Assembly (NCBI GenBank): GCA_002255955.1
Contig: NKIM01000013.1
Span: forward strand, 1,362 to 65,361
Source: Burkholderiales bacterium PBB2
GTDB taxonomy: Bacteria; Pseudomonadota; Gammaproteobacteria; Burkholderiales; Burkholderiaceae_C
Direction of reading: 5' to 3'
DNA: 64,000 nucleotides
The notes under the pieces are model-generated. The model worked only from the letters and a program-made list of their open reading frames with translations. It was not told the origin of the DNA and searched no databases. Each line of letters begins with the position of its first letter. Positions within the stretch are counted from its first letter, which is position 1. The position numbers and the translations under genes were made by a program. Shown here in pieces: positions 53,807-64,000 of this stretch.

Positions 53807-54261
53807 GACCCCTGCCTGCGTGTCTGCTTGCTTGCATCATGCTGCTAAGCCTGAGCGCCATGTCTTGCGCCCGGGCCGAGCCCGCCTCTGCCAAGCCCAT
53901 CTCTGCCGAACTGGACCGCCGCGCCCAGGACCTGGCCCAGCAGCTGCGCTGCCTGGTCTGCCAGAACCAGACCATCGCCGACTCCCATGCGCCGCTGGCC
54001 ATGGACTTGAAGGCCCAGCTTCGCGAGCAGCTGCAGGCTGGCCGCCGGGACGAAGAAATCATCCACTACATGACCGAGCGCTACGGCGACTTCGTGCTCT
54101 ACAAACCGCCGCTGCAAGCCAACACCTGGCTGCTCTGGGCCGGCCCGGCCCTGCTGATGGCCGCCGCCCTGGCCGGCCTGGTGCTGAACCTGCGCCGCCG
54201 GGCACGCGAGCCCGATGAGGCCTTTGAGGCGGCGCCCGAAGAGGAGGGAGACATCCGATGA
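53803..54261 (+). CDS. ccmH: CcmH, cytochrome c maturation reductase
   Basis: Protein of 152 residues: signal peptide (1-25), the LRCLVCQNQTIADSHAPLA motif with the redox CxxC, the family pattern MTERYGDFVLYKPPLQANTWLLW, and one C-terminal membrane helix. It is the short CcmH form, with the TPR part encoded by the next gene. Confidence 0.95.
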   Translation: MRPLPACLLACIMLLSLSAMSCARAEPASAKPISAELDRRAQDLAQQLRCLVCQNQTIADSHAPLAMDLKAQLREQLQAGRRDEEIIHYMTERYGDFVLYKPPLQANTWLLWAGPALLMAAALAGLVLNLRRRAREPDEAFEAAPEEEGDIR

Positions 54262-55055
54262 GCTGGCCCACGCAAGAACAGCAGCAGGAACTGCAAGCGC
54301 TGCGCCGCCAAGGCCTAACCCTGCAAGCCCAGCTGAGCGGCAGCGCCACGGCCGGTGAATCTGCAGGCCAGGCCGCGCTGCAAGCCCGGCTGGACCGCCT
54401 GCGCCAGGAGATCGCCGACCAGGTGCTGGCGCCGCCGCCCGCGCCGCTGCCGCGTCCTTCCCATCGCCTGATCGCTGCTTGCATGAGCCTCGTGCTGCTC
54501 GTCGGCGCGGGCGGCTATGCCTGGAAGGGTCAGCCCGAGGCCATCTCGCCCGAGGCAGCACCGGACCGCACCGAGGCCATGGTCGCGGGCCTGGCCCGGC
54601 GCCTGCAGCAGCAGCCCGAGGACGCCGCCGGCTGGGCCATGCTGGGCCGCTCCTACCTGGTGCTGGGCCGCAGCGAACCCTCGATCGCCGCCTACCGCCG
54701 TGCCCTGGCCCTGCGGCCCGAGGATGCCGACCTGATGGCCGATCTGGCTGATGTCATGGCCAGTGGCCAGCAGGGCTCGCTGGAAGGCGAACCGGCGGCC
54801 CTGCTGCAGCGCGCGCTGCAGATTGCGCCAGATCACTTGAAGGCCCTGGCCCTGTCCGGCACCCGCGCCATGCGCCAGGGTGACGCAGCCGGCGCCATCC
54901 GCCATTGGCAGCGCCTGCAAGACATCGCCCCAGCCGAGCACCCCTTGCGCGAGCTGGCGGTGCAAGGCCTAGTGGCCGCACGCGCGCAGGGGCCTCGCGC
55001 CCCGGCTGCGCCCCAATCAACCCCGGCCGGTGCAGCTTCGGCGCGCCGGCCATGA
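54258..55055 (+). CDS. ccmI: CcmI, TPR apocytochrome chaperone
   Basis: Protein of 265 residues. A cytoplasmic helical start (QQQELQALRRQGLTL), one membrane helix (about 72-92), then TPR repeats (AAGWAMLGRSYLVLGRSEPSIAAYRRALALRPEDADLMADLADV) and an Ala/Pro-rich tail. It is shorter than classic CcmI, having a single membrane helix rather than the two-helix CcmI-1 part. It presents apocytochromes to CcmFH. It ends 13 bases before napD. Confidence 0.88.
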   Translation: MSWPTQEQQQELQALRRQGLTLQAQLSGSATAGESAGQAALQARLDRLRQEIADQVLAPPPAPLPRPSHRLIAACMSLVLLVGAGGYAWKGQPEAISPEAAPDRTEAMVAGLARRLQQQPEDAAGWAMLGRSYLVLGRSEPSIAAYRRALALRPEDADLMADLADVMASGQQGSLEGEPAALLQRALQIAPDHLKALALSGTRAMRQGDAAGAIRHWQRLQDIAPAEHPLRELAVQGLVAARAQGPRAPAAPQSTPAGAASARRP

Positions 55056-55068
55056 ACAGGAGTTCCCC

Positions 55069-55380
55069 ATGAGTGTTCTCGGCGTGGTGCTGCGCATGCG
55101 GCCCGAGCATGTATCCGATGTGAGCTCTCGACTCGCGACCCTGCCAGGCGTGGAACTGACACACAACCCCGGTGACGGCCGATTGGTCCTGGTGATGGAG
55201 GACTGCGAGCAGATCTCCGCCGCGGCCCAGCTCGGTGCCATCGCGCTCTGGCCCGATGTTCTCGGCACCTCCCTGGTGTTCGAGTACAGCGGCCCGGATG
55301 CCCCCGCACCAGACGGCCACCTGGAACCCGCGCAGGGATGGCGAACCCGTCTTGGAGAGTTGGACAGCGCAAAAACTTGA
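55069..55380 (+). CDS. napD: NapD, NapA maturation chaperone
   Basis: Protein of 103 residues with a ferredoxin-like fold: [30 protein letters not shown] and [11 protein letters not shown] are the NapD pattern. It binds the Tat signal of NapA. First nap gene; the stop codon lies within a DNR-type box. AGGAG stands seven bases before the start. Confidence 0.9.
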   Translation: MSVLGVVLRMRPEHVSDVSSRLATLPGVELTHNPGDGRLVLVMEDCEQISAAAQLGAIALWPDVLGTSLVFEYSGPDAPAPDGHLEPAQGWRTRLGELDSAKT

Positions 55381-55391
55381 AGCAGTTCAAG
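55376..55391. promoter_or_regulatory. DNR/FNR-type box between napD and napA
   Basis: CTTGAA-GCAG-TTCAAG has the same flanks as the boxes before nos and nor. It overlaps the napD stop codon (55378-55380) and lies about 95 bases before the napA start. It points to an internal promoter so that napA onward can be raised without napD. Confidence 0.68.
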
Positions 55392-55484
55392 GCGCAGACG
55401 CGCCAATTCCAGGACCATGCTTCTTATCTACATCCTCATTTCACGGCCGCCAGCCAACACGGCGGGCGGCCACGGGAGCACCTC

Positions 55485-58031
55485 ATGCAAGTCGATCGTC
55501 GCGACATCCTGAAACTGCAGGCCGCTGCTGCCGCCGCGGCCGCCGCCGGCATCCCCATCACCGTCCACGGCGCGGCTGCCAAGGCGCCGACCAGCAACAG
55601 CGCCGTACGCTGGGACAAGGCACCCTGCCGCTTCTGCGGCACGGGCTGCTCCGTCGTCGTGGGCGTGCAGAACGACAAGGTGGTGGCCACCCAGGGCGAT
55701 ATCGAAAGCCCGGTGAACCGCGGCCTGAACTGCATCAAGGGCTACTTCCTGTCCAAGATCATGTACGGAAAGGACCGCATGACCACGCCGCTGCTGCGCA
55801 AGAAGAACGGCGTCTACGACAAGGAAGGCGAGTTCACACCGGTCAGCTGGGACGAAGCCCTGGACCTGATGGCCAGCAAATGGAAAGAGGCGCTGAAGAC
55901 CGACGGCCCGAACGGCATCGCCATGTTCGGCTCCGGCCAGTGGACGATCTGGGAAGGCTATGCCGCCGCCAAGCTCTGGAAGGCGGGCTTTCGCTCCAAC
56001 AACCTGGACCCCAATGCCCGCCACTGCATGGCCAGCGCGGTCACCGGCTTCATGCGCACCTTCGGCATCGACGAGCCCATGGGCTGCTACGACGACATCG
56101 AGCAGGCCGATGCCTTTGTGCTCTGGGGCAGCAATATGGCCGAGATGCACCCCATCTTGTGGAGCCGCATCACCGACCGCCGCCTCAGCCACCCGGACAC
56201 CAAGGTGGCCGTGCTCTCGACCTATGAGCACCGCAGCTTCGACCTGGCCGACCAGCCCATCATCTTCAAACCGCAGACCGATCTGGCGATCCTGAACTAC
56301 ATCGCCCACTACCTGATCAAGAACAACAAGGTCAACAAAGAGTTCGTCAAGAACCACGTCAACTTCAAGAAGGGCGCCGATGACATCGGTTACGGCCTGC
56401 GCCCGGCTCATACGCTGGAAAAAGACGCCAAGAGCAATGGTTACCCCGGCGCCGATGGCAAGCCCAAGGGCAATCCCAACGACGCCACGCCGATCAGCTT
56501 CGATGAGTTCGCCAAGTTCGTTGCCGACTACACGGCCGACAAGGTCAGCGCACTGTCGGGCGTGCCGGTCAAGCAGCTGGAAGATCTGGCCAAGCTCTAT
56601 GCCGACCCCAAGGTCAAGGTGGTGTCCTTCTGGACCATGGGCTTCAACCAGCACACCCGTGGCACCTGGGCCAACAATATGGTCTACAACATCCACTTGC
56701 TGACCGGCAAGATCAGCCAGCCCGGCAACAGCCCCTTCAGCCTGACCGGCCAGCCCAGCGCCTGCGGCACGGCGCGCGAGGTCGGCACCTTTGCCCACCG
56801 CCTGCCGGCGGACATGGTTGTCACCAACCCCGAGCACCGCAAGCACACAGAGGAAATCTGGCAGCTGCCCGACGGCACCATCCCTGACAAGGTGGGCCTG
56901 CACGCGGTGGCGCAGAGCCGCGCGCTCAAGGACGGCAAGCTCAAGTGCTACTGGGTCACGACCAACAACAATATGCAGGCCGGGCCGAACATCAACGGTG
57001 AGATCCTGCCCGGCTGGCGCAACCCCAAGGCTTTCGTGGTGGTCAGCGACCCCTACCCCACCGTCAGCGCCATGGCGGCCGACCTGATCCTGCCCGCCGC
57101 CATGTGGGTCGAGAAGGAAGGTGCCTTCGGCAACGCCGAGCGCCGCACCCAGGTCTGGCGCCAGCAGGTCAGCGCACCGGGCGAGGCCAAGAGCGACCTC
57201 TGGCAGTTCATCGAGTTCAGCAAGCGCTTCAAGATGGAGGAGGTCTGGCCGGCCGAGCTGCTGGCCAAGAAGCCCGAGTACAAGGGCAAGACCATGTTCG
57301 ACGTGCTCTACAAGAACGGCAAGGTCAACAAGTTCCCGCTCGCCGATGTCGGCCGCATCAACGGCAAGTACATCCCCGACTATATGAACAGCGAGTCCAA
57401 GGAGCTGGGCTTCTACCTGCAGAAGGGCCTGTTCGAGGAGTACGCCGAATTCGGCCGCGGCCACGGTCATGACTTGGCCCCCTTCGATACCTATCACGAA
57501 GTGCGCGGCTTGCGTTGGCCCGTGGTCGACGGCAAGGAAACGCTGTGGCGCTTCCGCGAGGGCTACGACCCCTATGTCAAGAAGGGCGAGGGCGTGAAGT
57601 TCTACGGTCACAAGGATGGCAAGGCCGTGATCTTCGCCCTGCCCTACCAGCCGCCGGCCGAGAGCCCGGACAAAGAGTACGACCTCTGGCTGTGCACCGG
57701 CCGGGTGCTCGAGCACTGGCACACCGGCAGCATGACGCGGCGCGTGCCCGAGCTGCACCGTGCCGTGCCCGAGGCCCTGCTCTACATCCACCCCGACGAT
57801 GCCAAGGACCGCGGCCTGCAGCGCGGCATGAAGGTCAAGGTGGCCTCGCGCCGCGGCGAGATCACTTGCGCCGTCGAGACCAAGGGTCGCAACAAGGTGC
57901 CGCGCGGCTTGGTCTTTGTGCCCTTCTTCGATGAAGGCCGCCTGGTCAACAAGCTGACCCTGGACGCCACCTGCCCGATCTCCAAGGAAACCGACTTCAA
58001 GAAGTGCGCGGTCAAGGTCGTCAAGGCCTGA
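55485..58031 (+). CDS. napA: NapA, periplasmic nitrate reductase catalytic subunit
   Basis: Protein of 848 residues from ATG 55485 (GGGAG upstream); the frame is open from 55338, but that part is not protein-like. Tat signal [20 protein letters not shown]. [4Fe-4S] ligands in [15 protein letters not shown] and LNCIKGYF; Mo-ligand region [18 protein letters not shown]. bis-MGD fold throughout ([20 protein letters not shown]). It reduces nitrate to nitrite in the periplasm with electrons from NapB and NapC. Confidence 0.97.
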   Translation: MQVDRRDILKLQAAAAAAAAAGIPITVHGAAAKAPTSNSAVRWDKAPCRFCGTGCSVVVGVQNDKVVATQGDIESPVNRGLNCIKGYFLSKIMYGKDRMTTPLLRKKNGVYDKEGEFTPVSWDEALDLMASKWKEALKTDGPNGIAMFGSGQWTIWEGYAAAKLWKAGFRSNNLDPNARHCMASAVTGFMRTFGIDEPMGCYDDIEQADAFVLWGSNMAEMHPILWSRITDRRLSHPDTKVAVLSTYEHRSFDLADQPIIFKPQTDLAILNYIAHYLIKNNKVNKEFVKNHVNFKKGADDIGYGLRPAHTLEKDAKSNGYPGADGKPKGNPNDATPISFDEFAKFVADYTADKVSALSGVPVKQLEDLAKLYADPKVKVVSFWTMGFNQHTRGTWANNMVYNIHLLTGKISQPGNSPFSLTGQPSACGTAREVGTFAHRLPADMVVTNPEHRKHTEEIWQLPDGTIPDKVGLHAVAQSRALKDGKLKCYWVTTNNNMQAGPNINGEILPGWRNPKAFVVVSDPYPTVSAMAADLILPAAMWVEKEGAFGNAERRTQVWRQQVSAPGEAKSDLWQFIEFSKRFKMEEVWPAELLAKKPEYKGKTMFDVLYKNGKVNKFPLADVGRINGKYIPDYMNSESKELGFYLQKGLFEEYAEFGRGHGHDLAPFDTYHEVRGLRWPVVDGKETLWRFREGYDPYVKKGEGVKFYGHKDGKAVIFALPYQPPAESPDKEYDLWLCTGRVLEHWHTGSMTRRVPELHRAVPEALLYIHPDDAKDRGLQRGMKVKVASRRGEITCAVETKGRNKVPRGLVFVPFFDEGRLVNKLTLDATCPISKETDFKKCAVKVVKA

Positions 58032-58061
58032 ATCCGAGCTGAGCCGAGCCGGAGTGAGCAC

Positions 58062-58859
58062 ATGAACCTGAGCCGCCGTGCGCTGCTGCAAGGCGCCAGC
58101 ACCACCGCCAGCGCCGGCCTTCTGGCCGGGGCGGCGGCCGTGCTCTCGCGCCCGACGCAGGCGCACCCGGCCCAGGCCCTGCGGCCGCCGGGCGCGCTGG
58201 CCGAACCCGACTTCCTGGCCGCCTGTGTGCGCTGCGGCCTGTGCGTGCGCGCCTGCCCGCCGCACAACCTCAAGCTCAGCGAATGGGGCGCCGGCCTGGC
58301 CGCCGAGGTGGCGATCGGCACGCCTTTCTTCGAAGCGCGCGAGATCCCCTGCGAGATGTGCGAGGACATCCCCTGCGTCAAAGCCTGCCCGACCGGCGCG
58401 CTTGACCCCAGCTTGCAGGACATCGCCAAAGCCCGCATGGGCCTGGCCGTGCTGATTGACCATGAGAGCTGCCTGAACTTCCTCGGCCTGCGCTGCGATG
58501 TCTGCTACCGCGTCTGCCCGCTGATCGACAGCGCCATTTCGCTGGAGAAACAAAGCAACCCACGCAGCGACCGCCACGCCATGCTGCTGCCCACGGTGCA
58601 CGCCGAGGCCTGCACCGGCTGCGGCAAGTGCGAACGCGCCTGCGTGCTGGAGCAGCCGGCCATCAAGGTGCTGCCGCTCGACTTGGCCCAGGGCGAGCTG
58701 GGCCCGCATTACCGCAAGGGCTGGGAAGAGCAGAACCGCCAGGGCAAGCCCCGCTTCGCCCAGCCCGAGCAACGACTGCCCGAAGACGGCAGCGACATCG
58801 GCCCGCTGCGCAGCGGCGCCCAGCCCTATGCCCCAGCCTCATCGGAGCCGCAGCGATGA
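58062..58859 (+). CDS. napG: NapG, periplasmic ferredoxin-type protein
   Basis: Protein of 265 residues with a Tat signal ([20 protein letters not shown]) and four [4Fe-4S] motifs ([36 protein letters not shown] with an upstream Cys, [11 protein letters not shown]). It works with NapH in electron transfer from quinol to NapA. Its stop overlaps napH by ATGA. Confidence 0.94.
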   Translation: MNLSRRALLQGASTTASAGLLAGAAAVLSRPTQAHPAQALRPPGALAEPDFLAACVRCGLCVRACPPHNLKLSEWGAGLAAEVAIGTPFFEAREIPCEMCEDIPCVKACPTGALDPSLQDIAKARMGLAVLIDHESCLNFLGLRCDVCYRVCPLIDSAISLEKQSNPRSDRHAMLLPTVHAEACTGCGKCERACVLEQPAIKVLPLDLAQGELGPHYRKGWEEQNRQGKPRFAQPEQRLPEDGSDIGPLRSGAQPYAPASSEPQR

Positions 58860-59722
58860 GCGGGCCGACTCAAGTCCCCTCGCAGCCCGCACGCAGCCGC
58901 TGGGCCGCCCAGCGCTGGCTGATCCTGCGCCGCAGCAGCCAGCTGGGCGTGATCGGCCTCTTCCTACTCGGCCCGCTGTTCGGCCTGTGGTGGGTCAAGG
59001 GCAATCTGGCCTCCAGCCTCAGCTTCGATGTGCTGCCGCTGAGCGACCCCTTCGTGCTGGCCCAGAGCCTGCTTGCGGGCCTGCGGCACGGGCTCTGGCC
59101 TGCCGCCAGTGCCCTGATCGGCGCGGCCATCGTCCTGGCTTTCTACGGCTTGTTGGCAGGCCGGGCCTTCTGCGCCTGGGTCTGCCCGGTCAATGTGGTC
59201 AGCGATGCGGCCGCCTGGCTGCGCCGGCGCCTGAAGATCAGCAGCGGTCGCGCCCCGAGCCGCCAGCTGCGCCACGCCTTGCTGGCCTGCGTGCTGCTGG
59301 CCGCCGCGGCCTTGGGCAGCCCGGTCTGGGAGCAAGTCAACCCGGTCACGCTGACCCAGCGTGCGCTGATTTTCGGCGGCAGCCTGGCCTGGGGCGCGCT
59401 GGCCGCCGTCTTCCTGTTCGACCTGCTGGTGGCGCCGCGCGGCTGGTGTGGCCATGTCTGCCCCATGGGCGCGGCCTACGCCCTGATCGGCACCAAACCG
59501 CTGCTGCGGGTCTCGGCCGCCCACAGCAGCCGCTGCAATGACTGCGGCGATTGCTTCGCCGTTTGCCCCGAGCCGCAGATCATCGTCGGCCCACTGAAGG
59601 CCAAGCAAGACGCCGGCCCCTTGATCCTGGCGCCCGACTGCACGGCCTGCGGCCGCTGCATCGATGTGTGCGACAGCTCCGTTTTCCGATTCACCCACCG
59701 CTTTGACACCCGAAGGGACTGA
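58856..59722 (+). CDS. napH: NapH, membrane ferredoxin-type quinol dehydrogenase subunit
   Basis: Protein of 288 residues with four membrane helices (about 30-48, 78-104, 134-152, 167-185). [10 protein letters not shown] and [11 protein letters not shown] membrane-side motifs are followed by two [4Fe-4S] sites ([29 protein letters not shown]). It passes electrons to NapG. It sits two bases before napB. Confidence 0.94.
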   Translation: MSGPTQVPSQPARSRWAAQRWLILRRSSQLGVIGLFLLGPLFGLWWVKGNLASSLSFDVLPLSDPFVLAQSLLAGLRHGLWPAASALIGAAIVLAFYGLLAGRAFCAWVCPVNVVSDAAAWLRRRLKISSGRAPSRQLRHALLACVLLAAAALGSPVWEQVNPVTLTQRALIFGGSLAWGALAAVFLFDLLVAPRGWCGHVCPMGAAYALIGTKPLLRVSAAHSSRCNDCGDCFAVCPEPQIIVGPLKAKQDAGPLILAPDCTACGRCIDVCDSSVFRFTHRFDTRRD

Positions 59723-59724
59723 CC

Positions 59725-60192
59725 ATGAAGATCCCCCCCCTGCTCCGCCCCGCCCTGAGCCTGCTGCTGGCGTTTTCCGTGTTGGCCGCCGGGCCGGCGG
59801 GAGCTGCCGACAAGGCCGCGCCCGTGAAACTGGAAGGGCTGCGCCAAGGCACACCCCTGAACCAGGACAACCCGCCCGCCAACAACCGCCAGGAGCGCGA
59901 CCACCCTGTCGGTGATCGTGACTTCGTGCAGATGCCACCGCTGATCCCACACACCATCAGCGGCTATCAGATCACCAAGAACTTCAATAAATGCATGGAC
60001 TGCCACGCCTGGCAGAAGACCAAGGAAAGCGGCGCCACCAAGATCAGCGTTACCCACTTCAAGACCCGCGACGGCATTGAGCTCGACTCCGTCAGCCCGC
60101 GCCGTTACTTCTGCACCCAATGCCATGTGCCGCAGAGTGATGCCAAGCCTTTGGTGGCCAACACCTATGAGCGTGCCAAGGGCATGAAGTGA
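59725..60192 (+). CDS. napB: NapB, diheme cytochrome c
   Basis: Protein of 155 residues: signal peptide (1-27, ending AGA), then CMDCH (~90-94) and CTQCH (~131-135) heme sites with further His (PLIPHTISGYQI, SVTHFKTRDG). Small subunit of periplasmic nitrate reductase, electron donor to NapA. Its hemes need the Ccm system just upstream. Confidence 0.95.
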   Translation: MKIPPLLRPALSLLLAFSVLAAGPAGAADKAAPVKLEGLRQGTPLNQDNPPANNRQERDHPVGDRDFVQMPPLIPHTISGYQITKNFNKCMDCHAWQKTKESGATKISVTHFKTRDGIELDSVSPRRYFCTQCHVPQSDAKPLVANTYERAKGMK

Positions 60193-60202
60193 GGAGCCCG
60201 CT

Positions 60203-60829
60203 GTGAAGAACCTGATCCGACGTGCCTGGGCTTTTGCCCACACCAAGCTGTTCTGGCTGTTGGCGCTCGCCTTTGCCGGCGGGATCATTTTCTGGGGCGG
60301 CTTCAACACCGCCATGGAATGGACCAACCGCGAGGCCTTCTGCATCTCCTGCCATGAGATGGAAAAGAACGTCTACGTGGAGTACCGCAACACCATCCAT
60401 TACCAAAACCGCACCGGCGTGCGCGCCACTTGCCCGGACTGCCATGTGCCCAAGGAATGGGGGCCGAAGATGTGGCGCAAGATCCAGGCCTCCAACGAGG
60501 TGCTGCACAAGGTGCTGGGCTCGATCGACACGCCCGAGAAGTTCAATGCCAAGCGGCCCATCTTGGCCCAGCATGAATGGGACCGCATGAAGGCCAATGA
60601 CTCGCAGGAGTGCCGCAACTGCCACAACTTCAGCTATATGGACTATGCGGAGCAGAACAGCCGCGCCGCGACCCGGCACCAAACGGCCTTCTCGGCGGGC
60701 CAGACCTGCATCGATTGCCACAAGGGCATCGCGCACACCTTGCCGCCGATTGCCCAGCCGATTGGCGCTCACAAGGCCGGTGAAATCACCCTGCCGCCGG
60801 CCAGCGCTGCGTCAGGCTCGGCGCATTGA
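60203..60829 (+). CDS. napC: NapC, tetraheme quinol dehydrogenase
   Basis: Protein of 208 residues with an N-terminal anchor (about 16-36) and four CXXCH sites: CISCH, CPDCH, CRNCH and CIDCH. It oxidises quinol and reduces NapB. Its end overlaps by 18 bases, tail to tail, with napF on the other strand. Confidence 0.95.
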   Translation: MKNLIRRAWAFAHTKLFWLLALAFAGGIIFWGGFNTAMEWTNREAFCISCHEMEKNVYVEYRNTIHYQNRTGVRATCPDCHVPKEWGPKMWRKIQASNEVLHKVLGSIDTPEKFNAKRPILAQHEWDRMKANDSQECRNCHNFSYMDYAEQNSRAATRHQTAFSAGQTCIDCHKGIAHTLPPIAQPIGAHKAGEITLPPASAASGSAH

Positions 60830-61285
60830 AACCGCGCCCGAGGGGCAGACCCCGACGCAGGCGCCGCAAGCGGTGCAGGCACTCGGGCTGATCTCGGGCT
60901 GGGCCACGCCACCCAGGCGTGGCCTGAAGCGAATCGCAGCGGCGTCACAGGCCTCACCGCAGACCCGGCACTCCACCCCTTGTTGGGCCAGGCATTGCGC
61001 GCCGATCTGGGCCTGCCAGTCGCGAAACAGCAGCGGCGGGCGCAGTGCCGACACGGTGCAGGCCGGTATGCAGGCCCCGCAGGCGTCACAGCCGGCGCTT
61101 CTGAAGTCCATTTCAGGAAAACCTCCATCGCCGCGCCGGATGACGCCGGCCGGGCAGGCCTTGATGCAGGCGTCGCAGCGTGTACAGCTGGCAAGAAAAG
61201 CCGGCTCGGCCACGGCGCCGGGCGGCCTCTGGACGGCGGCGCGCGCCATGGAGGGACGGAACAAAAAACGGCGACCAGGATCCAT
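60812..61285 (-). CDS. napF: NapF, cytoplasmic ferredoxin-type protein
   Basis: Protein of 157 residues from ATG 61285 (MDPGRRFLFRPSMARAA). Cys motifs CTRCDACIKACP, CDACGACIPACT, CRVCGEACDAAAIRF and CTACGACVGVCPSGAV give several [4Fe-4S] sites as in NapF. It acts in maturation or redox repair of NapA. It is on the opposite strand to the rest of nap and converges on napC with overlapping ends, whereas napF more often leads the nap operon. Confidence 0.9.
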   Translation of the reverse strand: MDPGRRFLFRPSMARAAVQRPPGAVAEPAFLASCTRCDACIKACPAGVIRRGDGGFPEMDFRSAGCDACGACIPACTVSALRPPLLFRDWQAQIGAQCLAQQGVECRVCGEACDAAAIRFRPRLGGVAQPEISPSACTACGACVGVCPSGAVSMRRA

Positions 61286-61374
61286 GCGCGCATTGTGCTG
61301 CGCACGCGCTCCCGCCGCCTTATTTGAGATCAAGGCGAGCACATTCCCATGACTCTTTGCAGCGAGCATCTCCC

Positions 61375-61878
61375 ATGAAAGTTTTCGGCATCGCCGGCCG
61401 CTCCGGCATGGGCAAGACCACCCTGCTGGAACGCCTGATTCCAGCGCTGCGCGCCCGCGGCCTGCGTGTTTCTCTGATCAAGCACAGCCACAAGGACATC
61501 GAAGTCGACCGCCCGGGCAAGGACAGCTATCGCCTGCGCGAGGCCGGCTGCCAAGAGGTGCTGCTGCTCGGCCGCACGCGCTGGGCGCTGATGCATGAGC
61601 TGCGCGGCGATACCGAGCCGGATCTGGACTACCTCCTCAGCCGCATCCAGGACTGCGACCTGGTCCTGGTCGAGGGCTTCAAGGGCGGCGACTTCCCCAA
61701 GCTGGAGGTCTGGCGTGCGGCCGTGGGCAAGCCCATGCTCTGGCCCGAGTGGCCGGGCATCGTGGCGATGGTGGGCGATGCGCCCGCCCTCGCCGACGCG
61801 CCGCCCCACTTCAGCGCGGCCGAACTGGCGCCTCTGGTGGAGCTGGTCTTGCAAGAGGCGCGGGAGGTCGGCGCCTGA
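61375..61878 (+). CDS. mobB: MobB, molybdopterin-guanine dinucleotide biosynthesis protein
   Basis: GTP-binding protein of 167 residues. P-loop FGIAGRSGMGKTTLLERLIP, SLIKHSHKDIEVDRPGKDSYR, and DLVLVEGFKGGDFPKLEVWR are MobB signatures. It supports bis-MGD formation for NapA and NasA. It is divergent from napF and ends in a shared terminator with the cytochrome gene. Confidence 0.93.
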   Translation: MKVFGIAGRSGMGKTTLLERLIPALRARGLRVSLIKHSHKDIEVDRPGKDSYRLREAGCQEVLLLGRTRWALMHELRGDTEPDLDYLLSRIQDCDLVLVEGFKGGDFPKLEVWRAAVGKPMLWPEWPGIVAMVGDAPALADAPPHFSAAELAPLVELVLQEAREVGA

Positions 61879-61897
61879 GCCGGCTGCAAGCACGAAG

Positions 61898-61930
61898 AAA
61901 AAGGGCGCCCATGGCTGGCCATGGGCGCCC
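61898..61930 (-). terminator. Strong terminator of the nirS-cytochrome unit
   Basis: GGGCGCCCATGG-CTGG-CCATGGGCGCCC (61903-61930) is a perfect 12-bp stem. On the minus strand it is followed by TTTTTCTTC, so it ends the transcript of the cytochrome and nirS. It can also stop mobB messages from the other side, though without a T-run. Confidence 0.75.
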
Positions 61931-61953
61931 ATCTGGCTGAGGTCTTGGTCAGC

Positions 61954-62262
61954 TCATTGCTTGAGGATCCACCCCACCCCCTCCTTGAGATCAGCATCGC
62001 TGATTTTCTCGGGTGGATTGGGCGGCATGGGGATGGGGCCAAAAACGCCCTTGCCGCCGCTGCGCACCTTCTGCGCCAGCGCGGCTGCGGCGTCCTGACC
62101 CTTGTACTTGGCGGCAATGTCCTTGAAGGACGGGCCGACCAGCTTCTTGTCCTTGGCATGGCAGGCCATGCAGCCGGCCTTGTTGAGCGACTCCTCGGGC
62201 GTGGCCGCGGCGGCAGGTAGGGTCAGGCCGAGGCCGGCCAGCAGTAATGCAATCGTGCGCAT
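61954..62262 (-). CDS. nirM: Small cytochrome c (c551/NirM-like)
   Basis: Protein of 102 residues: signal peptide (1-20), heme site CMACH (~31-35), distal-Met region GPIPMPPNP and end DADLKEGVGWILKQ, as in cytochromes c551. It is the likely electron donor to NirS, which lies directly upstream on the same strand. NirM and NirC are hard to separate by eye; c551 pattern favours NirM. Confidence 0.85.
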   Translation of the reverse strand: MRTIALLLAGLGLTLPAAAATPEESLNKAGCMACHAKDKKLVGPSFKDIAAKYKGQDAAAALAQKVRSGGKGVFGPIPMPPNPPEKISDADLKEGVGWILKQ

Positions 62263-62329
62263 CAGAATATCTCCGTTTCAGGCTCATCGAGTCCCTGGGC
62301 GTAGCTCCAGGGTTCTTCCAACGACGCCA

Positions 62330-62400
62330 GAGGATCCGGCTTTGCCGGGCCTGCGGGCGTGCCCCCTTGAGGGGGAGGCGCGTCAGCGCCTCGGGGGTGG
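62330..62400 (-). repeat. Hairpin-rich intergenic repeat after nirS
   Basis: Three consecutive small hairpins: CCGGC-TTT-GCCGG (62336-62348), CCCCCTTGAGGGGG (62362-62375) and GGCGC-GTCA-GCGCC (62377-62390), ending in CGGGGGTGGGTCA at the nirS stop. From memory, stretches of this type are common at gene 3' ends in Burkholderiales. It may set the ratio of nirS and the cytochrome by partial termination or RNA protection. Confidence 0.55.
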
Positions 62401-62401
62401 G

Positions 62402-64000
<1,599 letters not shown>

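Noticed and set aside
55428-58772. 1114-residue open frame on the minus strand over napA and napG
   Set aside because: It is a shadow of GC-rich codon bias in napA and napG; its residue composition is Ala/Gly/Val/Leu/His-rich with no domain, and both plus-strand genes are certain.
62336-62390. Possible CRISPR or short tandem array
   Set aside because: The three palindromes differ in sequence and there are no equal-length spacers; it is a hairpin cluster, not an array.

Overview
The window is about 64 kb of GC-rich DNA from a denitrifying betaproteobacterium. I infer the order Burkholderiales from codon usage, from the nitrogen-gene layout and from a hairpin-rich intergenic repeat of a type I associate with that order. 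No rRNA or tRNA gene and no CRISPR array was seen. Most of the window is one large nitrogen-oxide respiration and assimilation region, with accessory DNA at the left end and in the middle.

Layout. (1) 1-1382 looks like the broken end of an integron cassette array: two small cassette-type genes (a DUF2971-like protein and an HNH-nuclease-like protein) separated by attC-like recombination sites. (2) 1777-7495 is an iron-uptake operon behind a Fur box: DUF4198 protein, TonB-dependent receptor, DUF3649, PepSY membrane protein, DUF3325. A 5'-truncated fur-like gene lies just upstream. (3) 7496-12240 is accessory DNA: an AlpA-like regulator cut by an amber codon, a decayed IS3 transposase, two unknown genes, an AbiE toxin-antitoxin pair with a palindromic operator, and a chemoreceptor relic. 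(4) 12307-22647 is nitrate/nitrite assimilation: nasT, then nrtA-nrtB-nrtD-nirB-nirD-nasA-cobA. The leader carries NtrC-like sites, a sigma-54-type promoter, an ANTAR-type double hairpin and a terminator, all in workable register.

(5) 22680-33738 is nitrous oxide reduction: nosX (apbE) and a cytochrome c lipoprotein on the minus strand, then a DUF2946-like gene, nosZ, nosR, nosD, nosF, nosY, nosL and a second nosL-like gene. (6) 33739-36135 is scarred DNA with a SAM methyltransferase and IS66 remnants. (7) 36136-39800 (minus strand) holds a polytopic membrane protein, a DUF59/MIP18-type protein, a bacteriohemerythrin and a chemoreceptor. (8) 40295-45926 is nitric oxide reductase: norC, norB, norQ, a polyferredoxin gene and norD. 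(9) 46030-48659 has two tandem Crp/Fnr-type regulators of the DNR kind and a NirF-like protein. (10) 48656-55055 is a complete ccmABCDEFGHI system for cytochrome c maturation. (11) 55069-61878 is periplasmic nitrate reductase: napD, napA, napG, napH, napB, napC, with napF convergent, then mobB. (12) 61954-64000 (minus strand) has a small cytochrome c (nirM-like) and nirS, which runs off the right edge.

How it fits together: Nap (nitrate to nitrite), NirS (nitrite to NO), Nor (NO to N2O) and Nos (N2O to N2) make a complete denitrification chain. Ccm supplies c-type hemes for NapB, NapC, NorC, NirS and the small cytochromes; MobB and CobA serve the molybdenum and siroheme enzymes. The same palindrome, CTTGAA-N4-TTCAAG, stands before the nos, nor and napA units, and relatives stand before both Crp/Fnr genes, which suggests one DNR-type regulon. 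Assimilation appears to be controlled separately, by nitrogen status (NtrC/sigma-54) and by nitrate (NasT antitermination).
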